From Mesodorylaimus sp. YZB2_4 (taxonomy: Eukaryota; Nematoda; Enoplea; Dorylaimida; Dorylaimidae), in contig JASANH010000938.1 of the NCBI GenBank assembly GCA_030248295.1, positions 2,232,001 through 2,296,000 on the forward strand: a DNA stretch of 64,000 bases. Direction: 5' to 3'. Under the pieces are notes generated by a model. The model made no database searches. It had not been told where the DNA came from and saw nothing but the letters and a program-made list of their open reading frames with translations. Positions 37,953-51,700 of this stretch are shown piece after piece (the stretch's first letter is position 1; every line of letters starts with the position of its first letter). The position numbers and the translations under genes were made by a program.

Positions 37953-39818
37953 TGCAAGGATTTAACCGAGCGTAGAATAACGGGTGACAGGAAGCTGATG
38001 AGCCCCGAGGAGCCTAATGACGAGAAGCTATAAATGCACCTGGCGATGACGAGATGGGTAATAAGGCGCGCGCGAGTCAAGCGACCGTCTCGTCGAGGGA
38101 CCGAGGAGCCGCCGTTCGAGACAGCGGTGCGGGTAATAATCCGTTTCCAGACGCTGACCGAAGGCCGAGAAACGGCGTTCGCAATAATAAATAGCCCAGA
38201 CTGAAATGTGCGAATGCTGGTCGCAGTCGTTGTCACGTTGAGGTAACGTTAGAAATCAGTCGAGCATGGGAAAAGAAAGGACGAACGATGAATTTCGCCT
38301 TCTGCCCATTGTCCGCGCCCCGTGTCTCGTTCCATTGAAACGAATAGTCAAATTCTAAAAGACCAACTGCGAGAAGCGCGTCCCTTACTCATCCTCCGTC
38401 AACAATGCCATCCCGAACAAAACACCAGTCTACGTCGAACAGGAAACGAGTGTTAGTAATCGCTTTAAATTCGCATCCGCCATCTCCACCTGCAATAAGA
38501 CTTTGTCGCATGTGCTCAGAGAGTGCAAGGTCGTCCTCCGAATAAGGACAACGACCATGCTCCCGCACTACCCCCGCACTTGGCCATGCATATGAGAGCA
38601 TCCGCTCAAAAACTGATTCGCAGTAATTGGAGCGGAGTGCTGCATCCTTGCACCAGTTTGGTCACCGAACGGTACTGCCGGCGCAAGGGGTCCGTTACCC
38701 AGCGAGCGCATCGGTGTCAGGTTCGATCGACATTAGGGATTACTGGCCAGGCACCGGTTTCGGGGGCTTGTGCCGTAACCGTAATTGATGGGTGAGGGCG
38801 AAAGGGCATGGTCCTGGTTCGCGGCCCCCCCCCCCCCCCCCCCCGTCAGTCCGGTAATACGATCTAGCAGCGTAATGGGGCCGGGGACATTCCACGCACG
38901 GTCCCTGCATGCGCTCTTGGCATTGTGATGAATATCCTCCATGAATTACGTAGCATGTTTACGCGCCGACTGCAGGCCCGGTCTGGAATGCGAGCAGTTT
39001 CAATTACGAGATAATCCGGCTGCCGTCACGACTGCGTCGATCACGCGCCACGGGGCTATTGGCATGTAGATTGGGCCCACATTGTCAACCTATTTTCTGG
39101 CCTATCTTTTCCAGATTCGTTATTAGCCCACTCATCAAAGACGACAGCACGTGACCACAACTCCAAGGACACACCATAATCCAAGTTTGGTAATCCTACA
39201 TTTTTCAAGGTTCCTTCCTTTCAACACCTTCAGCTCTAATTCCGCCTTTAATCCAACGCCAGACGCCTCCCGAATGCTCTTTTCTCAACACAGACGTCTG
39301 CACTTTGCCCCAAAAATCCCGCCAAAACCTTGAGACACTTTATTTTTGCCAATTACAATCTCGCCCTTTATGTCGTCAATGACAGACACCTCACAGCTCA
39401 ACGTACTCGCACTCCCACAAAGAACCTGTCATTGAAGTCATGTACTAGCACGTAACGAGAATAAATTCATGCCAAAATTTGGCCAATACAGGGGAGTACC
39501 CTATCCACACCAATCACTGAATCCTCGTCAAGGCACGCACCTACTTTCAATCGCTACTCAAAGAATGCATGCTAAAATGCTGACACATTCATCGATAATA
39601 CGCAAACGATACCACGAGCCGGCGCAGTCTACACGTCATTATCATCGCATGCGTGCACACATAAATACCCTATTCACAAAAAAATGATAAGAAACACTCG
39701 CAATTACTAGAAAATGCAAACCTATACAAAGGCTCCGAAAAATGGACCAGCATGCCAATACTTTCTTCGCCCAACAGTGCTATGGAATTTGAAGAGTACT
39801 CGTTCTATCCCTACAATT
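37953..39818. other. Upstream region of ZP gene B and 3' region of the Shc gene
   Basis: About 1.9 kb without a recognised gene. It should contain the promoter of ZP gene B and the 3' UTR of the Shc gene. A C homopolymer of roughly 18-20 bases lies at about 38825-38844. Short open frames on both strands lack any domain. Confidence 0.45.
38825..38844. repeat. Poly-C homopolymer tract
   Basis: An uninterrupted run of about 18-20 C bases. It may be a real G-quadruplex-capable tract on the minus strand or a length-inflated assembly artefact. Confidence 0.9.
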
Positions 39819-42156
39819 TCAGCTTTTCCGGTTTACTGGAAACTGGAGCAAAATTGCGCTTTCTGCTGACGTGATCGGCATCAAGCTGAACGAGAATTTA
39901 TGGGGTCAATGTAACGTCTGGTGACAATATCCCGACTTACTACCTATTGCGGTGATGATCGATCAGATGAACCACGCTTTCAAACTCACGATCCTTCGTG
40001 CGAACCTACAATCAAAATTTAAAAATTTTAGTAATCCTGTAAAGAAAAAAGTCTTCAGCGAGGGCCTTCTAATCCAGATGCGGTTGCAATATGTCTCCAC
40101 GTTTTTTTTCGCATGCCCATTAAAAAGCAGTCTATGTCCAACATATGGGCTGCCTTATATCCTCGCGTCCAGTACCCCTCCAGCCACAAGAAAAGAGCGA
40201 TTACCTTTCCTTCTTCATCGATAAGCATCAGGTGCTTATGCACTCCGTTTTGCAGGCCCGAGAGTACGACTTGATTCGGATCTTGGGGTCTAACTCGTAC
40301 CAGGAATTCGCCATCTCGCCGAAGCATAACTTCGCTCTTAAACCATAAAACCTAGCGCAGATGAAATCATAAAACTTAAGCAACGGCTTACCTCTTCACG
40401 ACTCATGCGCCCATGAAACCATGGCTGTTCTGGCAGATTTTTCCAATATGGCTTAGAAGATTCAGCTACAAATCAAACATGATTTATATTTGGTTGAACG
40501 GCGAAGAGAAAAACTTACTGAAAAAGGTGTCTGACGTATTAACATACGAGTGGGCCGCAGCTGAAAGGAAAGAATAAGCAAGTAAGAAAAGAAAGCGAAG
40601 ACGAGATAAGCAAACAGCGCGAAGCAGTCCCGAAAAACCTACTCGGGGAGAGACGGAAAGTATACTAACCCCAGCCAGCAACAAAATCCGACTCTCCGTA
40701 CTGATTTATTTCCAAATAATGATACAGTTTTCTCAGGCACACGCATGCATAATCATCCATAGGTATAATGTACTGTATAGGTATGGACCGCCCAACGTCG
40801 CTTTTGACTAGACTTGGTCTCCCTCGAAAGACCAGAATATTCAACGATAAGTCCCCAAGATACACACCAAAGCGGCCGAGTCCATAAAAACAACCGCATG
40901 CAAGGCGCCACCACCAATCCAGTGTGGCGTTCTCCAACCCCCACACGTCTAGGCGGCAATGTTTCTAGAAAAGCATTTCGTAAAAAACCTACGGATAGAA
41001 GGCGAACAGTTCAAATCGATAAGAACGGGACTGCGCGGAGACGACGACGATGCTAATGTCACCCGAGGAGGTGGCTCAGGAGTAGGAGCTTTGTTATGCT
41101 GGTGGGCTGAACTCGAAGATGAAGCCCCCACCGGAGGATACTGTTGAGCACCCCTAAATATGAAGAAAGTGTCGGTCTGGGCCAATTATTTGGTCAAAAA
41201 TGATCTTTGATCGAATCAGTTTTCAAATTCTTACCTCGCGGGTATTGTAGTCACTGGAGTGCTGGTAACTTGATTGAACCGTGTACTGAATGCTTGACTA
41301 ATCATCGAAATCACTTCATTTGCGCGCCCGACTGCGCATTCGAAGACATAACAGCGACGACCATTTCGTTCATCTTTCGCCACATAGGCTATGAAATCCG
41401 CCGTTTCCTGTGCATAAAAATCGCGAATTTGCAGCAGACACTAGCATACAAAGAACATTCACCTTACCTGATCTCCGGCCAAAGCAAAAGATATTTCAGG
41501 TAAAGGATGGTCGAACAAAATCTAAAGCATAGAATGCACAACCTTCTCGAGGTGCAAGCTTCCAACGAGAGACTACCTCGGGTTGATCCATTCTTGTGAC
41601 CACGATATGGCGGGTGCTAACAGTCAAATAAACATTGTCGCCGCTGTTTTCTAGATTCGGTTGCCCTGGAAGATATTTTAAAATCTGCTTGTCTACCTGA
41701 AATTTGAAAAATGATAACCGCGATCAAGTAGGTAGCCGAGCCACAGCAGTCGACTTGAATTACTTTACGTTTCCTCTCGGATATCATGTGAGTTGCTTCG
41801 CAAACGCGAGTTACGCATTCTCTGAAAGAAGCAGGGATAAATGCCACACAAGGAATGATGTTGAGCGGTGGTTATCCACGGACGGCCGGCTGCGCAAAAT
41901 TAGACGGACAACATATATGCGATTTCCCGATCTGGCCATTCCTCTCATCAAAAATAAACTAAACTTACTTCGTCAGAGTCGACCGAACCTGGAATTCTAA
42001 TGATTTCATGCTGACATTGATCGACATGCACCCCATATACTACAGAGAAGAAAATCATTGTTGGCACTGCACTGCCAACAAAACGTTTTCTTTACAAAAA
42101 GTTACCCGCAATTGATAATTGACACCGCGTTCACTTTGTGCCAAATGTTGATCCAT
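39819..42156 (-). CDS. SHC1: Shc-type PTB-SH2 signalling adaptor
   Basis: Phosphotyrosine adaptor linking receptors to Grb2/Ras. On the minus strand from a start at 42156 (MDQHLAQSERGVNYQLR): PTB domain blocks ASFRECVTRVCEATHMISER, PNLENSGDNVYLTVSTRHIV and TADFIAYVAKD then FECAVGRANEVISMISQAFS (about 41340). A Pro/Ser-rich CH1 region follows, containing AHSYVNTSDTFF near 40550, which preserves the Y-V-N Grb2-SH2 docking motif. The SH2 domain starts PEQPWFHGRMSREE and continues GEFLVRVRPQDPNQVVLSGL, then KHLMLIDEEGK. After an intron of roughly 200 bp comes VRTKDREFESVVHLIDHHRN. The final exon reads LMPITSAESAILLQFPVNRK, stop 39819-39821. In the FLVR motif the next residue is V, where Shc proteins usually have E. 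Domain order PTB-CH1-SH2 is specific to Shc. SHC1 is used as the family name. Confidence 0.9.
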
Positions 42157-42641
42157 GGTTTTGCAATCGATTGACAAAGATTCGACCGCCGAACAGATGA
42201 TAGGCCTACCAATACCGATTCCAGCACAAGTGGTAGCCACGCCCTAGTTCCAAGAACCAAGAATGTTTTTTGTGGTGTGTGGTTATGGGGTGACGCATTC
42301 TTGAGGTTCAGATTCAGGTTCAAAACCAAAAAGGAGGCTCTTATTTTCGCACTTTGGTTGTAAAACATCGGCTTGCATGTAAATTACATGATCAAATAAT
42401 GTAATAAAGTTGGACATTAGATTATTCTATATTAATTAAACTGGTAGGCGTGACTTAGGATTTGTAGATACAATGGCGCCCCCTGGTGGAGGATGCTGCA
42501 CTTTACACTGGTTGTAAATGGGCGCGCGCTTAATATGTACCAAGATCTCCCGCTGGCAGGCTGCAACTCTGCCAGATTCTCTTTTCCAGGCGCATGAACT
42601 GTGTGTATTGATGAAGAAGTGCCTAAGCGAGTTGTGACAAG
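42157..42641. promoter_or_regulatory. Divergent intergenic region between Shc and the DUF4139 gene
   Basis: The minus-strand Shc start and the plus-strand DUF4139 start are 485 bp apart, so this segment should hold both promoters and 5' UTRs. An upstream noncoding Shc exon could also lie here. No specific promoter motif recognised. Confidence 0.45.
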
Positions 42642-44616
42642 ATGGCGGTGCAAACGTTCGACGTTGCAAAATTAAACGTGAAGGGTGTCACTGTGTACGA
42701 AGATCGAGCCGAAGTGAAGCGTTACGTCAAGGCCGTAGTGAATGCTGGCCCAAACGAGGTTGTCATCAATAAACTGGCGTCCTCGATCGACAAGGAATCG
42801 ATTCGTGTGGAAGGCACGGGCAAGGCCGCCATCACTGAGGTCTTGTATCGGGAGAAGGAGATCAAGCGCGTACGCTCTTTTCTCACTGTAGTACCTGTAC
42901 TGTACGACGAAGCACCAATGTTCTGCTTTCAGGAGCGCAAAGAAGACGAAAAAGACACTGCTGAGCTGAAAAAACTGATGGATATGAAAAAACAAGAGAG
43001 GAAATACGAAATTGAAAAAGAACGTTTGGGCAAATTGAGCGAAGCGTTAGTCGGTGTGATGAATCGGATCGGTGGTCTGGACTCGGCCAAAGAGCAGGCG
43101 GACATGTCGCTCAACCTGTCGCAATTTGACTTCACGAATGTACAGCAGTTTCTCGAGTACTTTCTCGATGAATGCGCTAAAATCCGCAATCGTCTCCACG
43201 AATTGGAGAAAAAGCAAACCGAAGTGCACGAAAACATCGAAAACTTAGAATCGAATTTGTTCGGCAGCCCAGACTCAGAGATGTCCAGGTGAGAGCTTGG
43301 ACAGCTCAACCCCATCGATGTGTCATGGCCTACCTTGCAGGGAAGTTTCGATTCTTTTGGACGTGCAGGTGCCGTGCACAGTTGAATTGCATATTTCTTA
43401 TCTGGTGCGAGAGGCTTCTTGGAAACCGAGCTACGACATCCGGGTCTATACGGCCGACCGAACGCTGAAACTGTTGTATTTCGGTTTGGTGAAACAGAAC
43501 ACGGGAGAAGTTTGGAACGATACTCATCTTGCCTTGAGCACCGCCAAGCCGAACGTGGGTGGTCAGATCCCGACTTTGGGAACGCTGCAAGCTATTTTGA
43601 AGGAGGAACAGCCCGCCGCAGGCGAGTACGTTTGCCAAGTTCATGGCTGGTCCCATGCCAACCTGCTTTTCATATTTGAGTGAGGCGGGCCAGGGTTTTG
43701 GACCTGTGGCTACGCCTATGTCAGGCGTGTTTGAAAAAAATCCTGCGTACAGCGCCTTGTTGCCAGCGACTCGGTTCGAACCAAAGGTAGACGTGGCCGT
43801 GGCGAATGTAGGTGCTGCATCTTAATCAGATCCTGAGGACGCTCACAAAACAATGATAAGCTCGTAGGTACAAGAGACGGTCGTTAGCACGTCGTTCAAC
43901 ATCGTTCGCAAGAGTACTGTCCCATCCGATAATGCTGAACATAAAGTAAGTAGTGTGGGTTGCGACAGAGCGCACGACATTTCTGCTGAATTCTAGGTAA
44001 CGATCGCCGAGATCGATTTGAAGTCTGAATCCGAGCACACGAGCGTTCCGTCCAAGCAGCCTCTGGCTTATTTGGTAGCTCGTGTGAAGAACGACAGTCG
44101 TTATCCTTTGCTGCCTGGGCCGACTTCAATCTACTGGGACAATTCATTCGTGGGCAAGAGTCAACTGAACGCTGTTAGCCCTCAAGAAGAGTTCACATGC
44201 TCATTAGGTCCCGATCACGCTGTGCGCATAGAATACGTGCCTTTGAGAAAATTCTGCGAAGAAACCGGATTCTGGTCGAAGACGTCAGTGCACACTTGCG
44301 AACAGAAAATCAAAATCAAGAATACGCGCACGGTCGACATTAAGCTCACAGTGGCCGATCATTATCCTTTGAGCACGGATGACAAAATCAAGGTGCGTAA
44401 ACTCGTGATGCCTAGCCCCCACACTCATCACCTTTCTCCGCGTAGATTCAATTGATCGAACCTGAAGCTCGCGACAAGATCAGCATCAATGAGGAGACTG
44501 GTCGTGTGGAATGGATCCTGCAATTGATGCCGAATCAGGATCAAACGCTCGTTCTGAAGTACAAAACTGAACATCCTCAAGCTAATCAACTGGAATATAC
44601 TGAAGTCGGCAGTTAG
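42642..44616 (+). CDS. DUF4139/DUF4140 protein (F37C4.5-like)
   Basis: Start MAVQTFDVAKLNVKGVTVYE. The N-terminal DUF4140-type block (VYEDRAEVKRYVKAVV, NEVVINKLASSIDKESIRVE) is followed by a coiled coil (about 42940-43280). The DUF4139 beta-rich domain follows: VPCTVELHISYLVREASWKP, YDIRVYTADRTLKLLYFGLV, TGEVWNDTHLALSTAKPN, VSTSFNIVRKSTVPSD, HKVTIAEIDL, and GPTSIYWDNSFVGKSQL. The stop is at 44614-44616. Six or so introns include one of 63 bp (42870-42932) with a TACTGTAC element. The family is widespread, and its bacterial relatives include mucoidy-inhibitor A-like proteins. Its biochemical role is not established. Confidence 0.9.
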
Positions 44617-45787
44617 CAGAATTCTATGTAATGATACATCGCGTTGTTTTGCACAGACTATGGGTGTTTTGAAACTCATATTATAACTAGTATGTTACTG
44701 GATGCACTGTTAACTGTAGACGTCGAATATTTGCGGCCTTCTTTGCGGCTGGTTTGCTTCTTACTTAGCGAACCATTTTTTGGTCGGAGGTGATTGGCAC
44801 TTCCTACATGGTGTTCTAGTGTGAAGGCTCATGAATAGTACAAGTCACATCTAAAGCTCCAACTGTTTCATTCCGTTCCACGTATTCCAGTGCATCCAAG
44901 GTATTTCCTGCCTTCTGTCAGACAAAACAGGAAAACCTGTCAATTTTCAAGTTGCAGGGACAGCTGGACCGAAAGAGGCCACTTTATGGAAGACCGCACC
45001 AATCGATCAGTGCTTGGACAGTTGTTGCCTATTCATTGCTGTGAGACGCGGAATCTAAAAAATTGCATAGCATTGGTAAGTTACGAGGCCACCGATTTCC
45101 TGTTCCTCTCCTAAATTGCTTGGCGACTGATTGCTATCTTCACAACGCGAGCACGCAAGCTCGGAGACGTTTAGCAGGGCACTCACTGCGGAGTGATCAT
45201 TTTTCTGCTGTGGCATTTTGGCAAATGACCTGAATCTTCTTGTCTCAACTAATAAATAGGGGGCGTTGCCACGACGCGTTGATATCCAGTGACGTTTCCA
45301 CGGTGATATGAGTACACAAATCGATTCCCGCTCGAACAGCTCCAACATCGATTCTCGCAGCTGTCCAGGAATGGAGTTAAGTTAGCTGGATTAGTGCAAC
45401 GCCCCCGCCGCGAAAACAACGGCCAGATGAATTAAGATTTTGGTCATATTTCTCGACGAAATATAATTGAATTTTTCTCACCCAATGAGCGGCCGATGTT
45501 GGACAAAGAGTGCGTGAATTTCGCTCCCTATTGAAATTAATGCGTCCTGTTCGTGTCCGTCTTCACGTCTCAATGATCACGCGACGCGTGTTGACATACG
45601 ATAAGCCGTTGCCATGGAGTCCGAAACAATAACCGAGAGAAAAGAGCCCGCTCCTCGATTCGCTTATTCTCACCTTCTTGGACTACTTTGAGGGCACTGA
45701 CCAAAAGGAGTCAGGTTGTTTGGCGAGTTTGGTGTGATCAGTCAATTCGGCAGGGTCTGTCCTTGCACGCGACAGTCCTTGTTAGGC
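44617..45787. other. Intergenic region, no gene recognised
   Basis: About 1.2 kb between the DUF4139 gene and the doublecortin-PLAT gene, both on the plus strand. Contains the 3' UTR of one and the promoter or 5' UTR of the other. No repeat or open frame of note. Confidence 0.5.
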
Positions 45788-48700
45788 ATGTCTACAGTCC
45801 CAAATTTGCCGAGCCTATCTGCCAACGGATCTGAAGCCAAGAGCTATAGCTCAGGTCGAACATTCTCGAGACCTTATTCTGCAAAAACCGTTTATTTTTT
45901 TAAAGAAGGCGATGAATTTTTTCAGGTAGACTTGTGATTTACTACAGGTGCACGGGCTCGTAACCCGTGTTTGGTTTCAGGGTGTTCGAGTCCCTGTCTC
46001 TAAACACCGTTATCGCACATTAGAATCTCTGTTGGACGATTTGAATGAGAAAGTTCCACTTTATTTCGGTGTCAGACGTGTGTTTACACCGACTGGCAAA
46101 CGAGAAGTGCACAGCCTCGATGAGCTGGAGAACCTGGGAAAGTAAGTTCGCGTGATAGCTGCCTCCGAGGGCATTGTGCACGGCAGCACACAAGGCCAGA
46201 AGCGAGATGACCAGTCCGGTTGTGAAACCTGGTCTCAAGAGGGCTAACTGCTTCCGGTTCCAGGTACGTTTGTGCTTCATCAAGATGGACAAAAGGTCTG
46301 ACCGCTTCGGATCATTATCACCAATGGAAATCACGACCATTCGAGAACGAACGGCTTTTCATGCCAAAGCGCCAACGATCACACAATAGCAACCTGGGGG
46401 TACGGTTCCATAGCCATTAATTTAGATGCCCTATCTTCTTGAGTTTAATTAAGGCATTCCAGAACGCAGGGCCAGCAGTGGCAGCAGCAGAGTCTACAAA
46501 AGCACGCATCACTAGAAGACTTATTGCCAACTCGCAGTCTCCTAGGCCTTTATTGCACGAGTCAAGCGCCGGGTTGCAGCAAGTAAGACTTTTTCCCAGA
46601 CGCCTGGTGTCCTTTGCAAAAGTAGCGAAAATTTGCTTAGGTGCTATTCGCATTGAACGGCGTTCCCGGTAGGGTTTATCGAATGCAGTTCCGAACACGG
46701 CGGCTGCCACAATTTGATGATGTTCTCAAAGAACTTTCCGAAATGCTTCACGTACCAGTGGCCAAACTGTACACGCCCGATGGTCAAAAGGCAAGCATTG
46801 CAGGTGCTTTTTCTGAGAACAGTTGCGAGCGCATCTGCTTCACTTGTAGGTGTCCACCGTAGCCGAAATTCTGGCTAATTCACACGTACAATTGCTAGCT
46901 TATCAAAGGCACGAGCGTCCCACTATCGGAGGAAAATTGCCACCGATCCCCATTTCGAACGGTTCGTCCACGCCAGTCTGGCCCCTACGCTGTGTACATG
47001 CCTTTAGGATATTTCAGGCAGCCCAGTGAGAAAACCCGCGGCGCCTCTCCGCCCTCCGAGACCACATGCGCGGCAGCAAGTGACAAAGATTCTAGCTCAC
47101 AGAACTGTGCAGCCACTACCACAACTAACTTCGAGTTCTTTGGCCAATCCGTCCCCATCAGACGACAAGAAAACGGCTAAGAGGATCCGTCGTCGAACCA
47201 TTAGCAAACGCAAACGCAAGAAGCCCGTGGATGCTGCTCGTGGCGCTGAAGAAAGCGATAACTCTAGTTTGGCGGGTAAGGCTCCAGTCTGCTTGGTCTT
47301 TTGCATCCGTAAGACCTGAAATTTAGAGAAACACGATGCCGCGACTAAGATACAAGCCACATTCCGAGGATTCAGAGCGAGGAAAAAATTTGAAACAAGA
47401 AGTAAGTTTGCCAGACTACGTCCAGCCCGACTTCTTCCATTTATGCACAAGCTACTGCTGGACCCGTTAACACAGTCTTGGTGTCTCGTCTCCGATTGAC
47501 TGTTCAAAATCACCGGCCTCGTGGCCTGGTGGGTTAGGCGTCTGCCTCTCACACCAGGTGCGCAGTTACGGGCGAGTCTTCGACTCGCGGGCCGGTAAAT
47601 CATATTGTGTAAAATGTGTCCCTCACCAAAAAAAACATGATTCAAAATCAAAGCATGGAGGTGCAACCCGCTAACTTGACCATTTTAGCTCAAGTTGACG
47701 AGGACTGGGAGGATTCGGAGGATGTTAAACGGGCTGCCGTGGTCATACAGGCTGGTATAAAAGGATATTTGGCCAGGAAGAAATATCGAGTAACCAGATC
47801 CAGAGCTCAAAGTAAAAAAGCCTGCCGCAAGCTCGAAGTGCGCTTAGTCCGCTCCTGCATGCAGCCACTTTGTCGCACTGCTCGGGCTGAGGCCTCGACT
47901 TGTCTTGTCGGATTGTCTCCGCGTTTACTGGAATGGTGTGCCGGCTTTTTTATCGTGGCCATCTACTCGGTCTTCTCGAGTGGTTCTTTTCGAATGTCCT
48001 ACTCGTTCGTGCAATCACGGTCGGCCTAAGAGCACCCTTGAACAATGCGTCCGATTCTTGGCACACTTCAAACACGATCACCACAGATCACTGGTTCACG
48101 ACGGACCTAGGTTCCTCATTGACTTTGATTTTTGTAGCAGCAACTGTTAGAGACGACGAGCCTGAGTCCACCGATCCCCTCGATGTCGAAGCGCTATCTA
48201 ATGCAGCTAGTGCTATACAGGCCGCTTATCGAGGCCACGCCGCTCGAAGGCGTTTGCATCGAAAAAGTAATCTCCTTTGAATCACCTTCCCTCATGCAAT
48301 ACGTCATCTTACCCACACTCAACCACCACAATGATTTTAATTGTAGCCTCTAGACACAAAATATCGCAGCTATTTTAGAAGCAGGTGAAGTGGTCAATGG
48401 AGAAGAAGACAACCAAGAAGAAGCCAAGGGCGCTGTAGAGTCGATGACAAAAGACGGCGAAGATGAAATTGCAAAGACTGAAGTTAAGAAAAAGAAAGAG
48501 AAAAAAGCTGGCGATGGCTCAAAGAAGAAGATAAAAAAGAAGAAACAGACTGGAGGTAGTAGTCTTCTCGAATGGGGCTCTGAACTTGGGTCCAAACACT
48601 GATGCCGATTTTTAATCAGGGCTGTTCTCTTCTTCCAGATTGCACTTACCGTATTTCGATCTACGTTGGCAATAGATGGGCAGCTGACAGCGACGCGGAC

Positions 48701-51700
48701 TTGTACGTCATTTTGCACGGCGAAAAAAGTGACAGCAAAAAGCTAATCTTGAAACAGTCAACGGAGGAGCCCAGGTTTCAGCAGAACCAGGTCTGAGTGA
48801 GGCATTGCACTGCAATAGCTTATGTCAATGTTACGCGAAAGAAATTTTTCAGATGGATTCCTTTGACGTCGAAGCGCCATACGTGGGATTGCTCAAAAAG
48901 ATTACTGTAGGACATGAGAATCGTGGATATGGTAAGTCGACTGACGGTGTAGAATTACGTCAGAAAATGAACCGTTCGCCCGTAAACCATGTGCCAAAGC
49001 CTCTAGTGATATGCAGCGGCCTGTGGGCCCCTAATTCCTTTGATATTACAGGTGCTGGTATTTATATCGATCGCGTACTCGTTACCGAATTGCAAATCGA
49101 TTCACTTCAATACTTTTTTCCATGCGCCAAATGGTTTGACAGTGGCCAAGTGGACGGAAAGTTAGAGCGTATATGCCTGTGCTCTGGTAATTTGCACACG
49201 CTTGCTCTGACTATGCAGTGTTGCAACCAATCATTCTGCAGGTTACCATAAACTAACGGAACAGACGGCATCTGCTGCAATCGAGGGATCTGAACCTGAC
49301 TTAGGAACGAGTGAGTGGTGAGAAATGGTTTTTAAGACTTGTTGGTAAACGCTGGTTTTCAGAGGGCCGGTGGAACGTTCGTCTGCACGTTGAACGAGCC
49401 ATTCCAGAAAAATTCAGAACTCAGCTTCATCTCACAGCATATGGCACATTCGGGCGATCAGAAATGATTGCTTTTCCAGAAGATTTTGAGGCAACGGCTG
49501 GAGCCGAGTGTTCATTCAATGTGAGTTGACAGAAAAACGGCATCAACGCGGGCAGATAAGGTTTTGTTTACAGGTTGAATTTGGCGATTTGGGTGACCTG
49601 TTCAAAATGCGTTTTGATGCTGAGCAAGAACCTGGCCAAGCGTTCCTGTTGGAGTGGATTGAGATGAGGGACGTAGATACTGAGGACATGATGCGCATGC
49701 AAGTCAACAAGTGGTTCTGCGATCGAGCACCCGAAGGAGTAAAACTGATGAGTCCGCAGACGTTTAGGGAAATAGCCATCCTGAGGATTGGGGTGGAGCC
49801 ATTACCAAGTAAGTCGTGGCATCAGGATGTCAAAGTGTGCCTGTCTGGAAGACATTTCTTTCAGCCTTTCAATACAGTGTCGCCATGCACATGTCCAAGA
49901 ATAGAAACGGCTGCATGAATCCCGTTTACGTACAGTTGACAGGCGAATTTGGTGACAGTGGTTTGCACGTGCTGCCTGCTGAGAGTAGCAAGAAAGAAGA
50001 GGTAAGAGGGTGTGGTCGATGAATCAAGGACTCGTCTTGACCGCACGACTGCTTTATTTGCTGCAGCTTTCAATAGAATCGATTTCTCTCGGCCGCTTGA
50101 TGTTCGTCAGCATTTCCGCTCCATTGAATGAGAAAGGTAAGGCCACCTCAGGATGCTATTATTAGGGTTTCGGGATCTGTGGGTTGTGTTCTGCTTGCCC
50201 ACGCTTCTTTGCAACGGCTACAGTAAGACTGGCCATGAGAGCTTTGAGCCCAGTGATGATTTTGGCAGCACCTACCCTGTTTTCTCTCACCGCCCCGGCC
50301 ATCATGGTCTCACTCCCACTATTTAAGGCAATGTGTACGCGCAAAGCTTTCGGGCACTGCAAGACATATACGATCGGCAAGGCGTGCCAGTCGCAATAGC
50401 ACCCGACTGGATTGTTCACAAGGCTGTTGTCCGTGAGAGCGCGCATGCCCCCTATCAGTTCATATTCGGAGACAGCCGTATCGTGGAACCCGACGCCGCT
50501 GGCAGCCTAAAGAAACAGCTAACTCTGAGTGGTAAGACTCTATTCTATCGCTTCCTGCTCCCACGGCAGGTCCCTTATTCTCGTGCAGAAATGGAAGGCC
50601 TTCCGACGATGGCCAAACCTGTGAAAACTAAAGGTGCCAAAGGAGACAAAACCAAGGGAGCGAAACTTACAAAGGCTGAATCGATTGCTGCCTCGAGTGG
50701 CCAATGGCGTGTTTTCGTAGCTACTGGTGAACACGCCGATGGTGGCACCGACTGCACTCCTTATTTGATCGTATATGGCGAAGAAGGAGTGACCAAACCA
50801 ATACCATTGTTAGATAAAAAGCAGCGCTTCAAACCTGGATCAGTATGCCAGTTTGATGTAAGACTAGTCGGACGCCTGTCCTCCCCTCTATAGGGTTTAT
50901 ACAGAGTACTTTCAGGTCGACTTGAAAAATATCGGTCGTATCTTCAAAGTTCGGATCCGTTTGGACACGTCAGGTCCAAATCCTATGTGGTATCTAAAGC
51001 GGGTAAGTGTTCGTGTTTCGAAATTTTCATGTGACTTGAAAAGGAACTCCCAGAGTCAAGACATGTGTCATGTTTTATTCTTTACCAACCGCCAAGAGCG
51101 CACGCAGGTTAAGAAGCTTACATAGAGAACAAGGTAAAAGTTTTGAACGTTTTGACCGCGAGCCAGACGTACTACAGGAGCAACTTTATCACATCAGCGA
51201 TGAAGCTCGGCCTGTATTGGGGCTGACTGACAGTTAGCAGTCTCTCAAAGGGCAAGGTGCCAAGTCGACACTGTAACTGCTTCACAGTCTCGCTCGGCAT
51301 AGATTTATTGTCGTCCGAAACCTCAGCAGCACAGCAAATGCTTCTGAACTTTTATTCACCCAAGCCTCTCTTCCTCCCAGATGAAAATGAAAGATCTATC
51401 GACGGGAGACGAGCTCCGTTTTCCAGTCGAAATGTGGTTGGAGAAGAGCGATGATAATCCCGAAGTCTCTGTCGAGTTAGCTGCAGTATGGCCCGACGTT
51501 CCTCCCTTGCCCTGTAAGTCGACCTGTGAAAAGGACTGGCGTTTTTCAGCCAATACCGTTTTAGCTGTGCTCTACAATGTCACCTTGTGCACGGGCACCA
51601 ACTCGGAAAATGACACAGATTTCGATGTTTACCTGATCATTTTTGGTCAGAAGGGCGATACAGGCAAGAGGTTCTTACGCAGTCCTATTGGCACTCAGGA

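Noticed and set aside
38600..38760. Possible tRNA gene (a GGTTCGATC B-box-like string)
   Set aside because: No A-box at proper spacing and no cloverleaf pairing.
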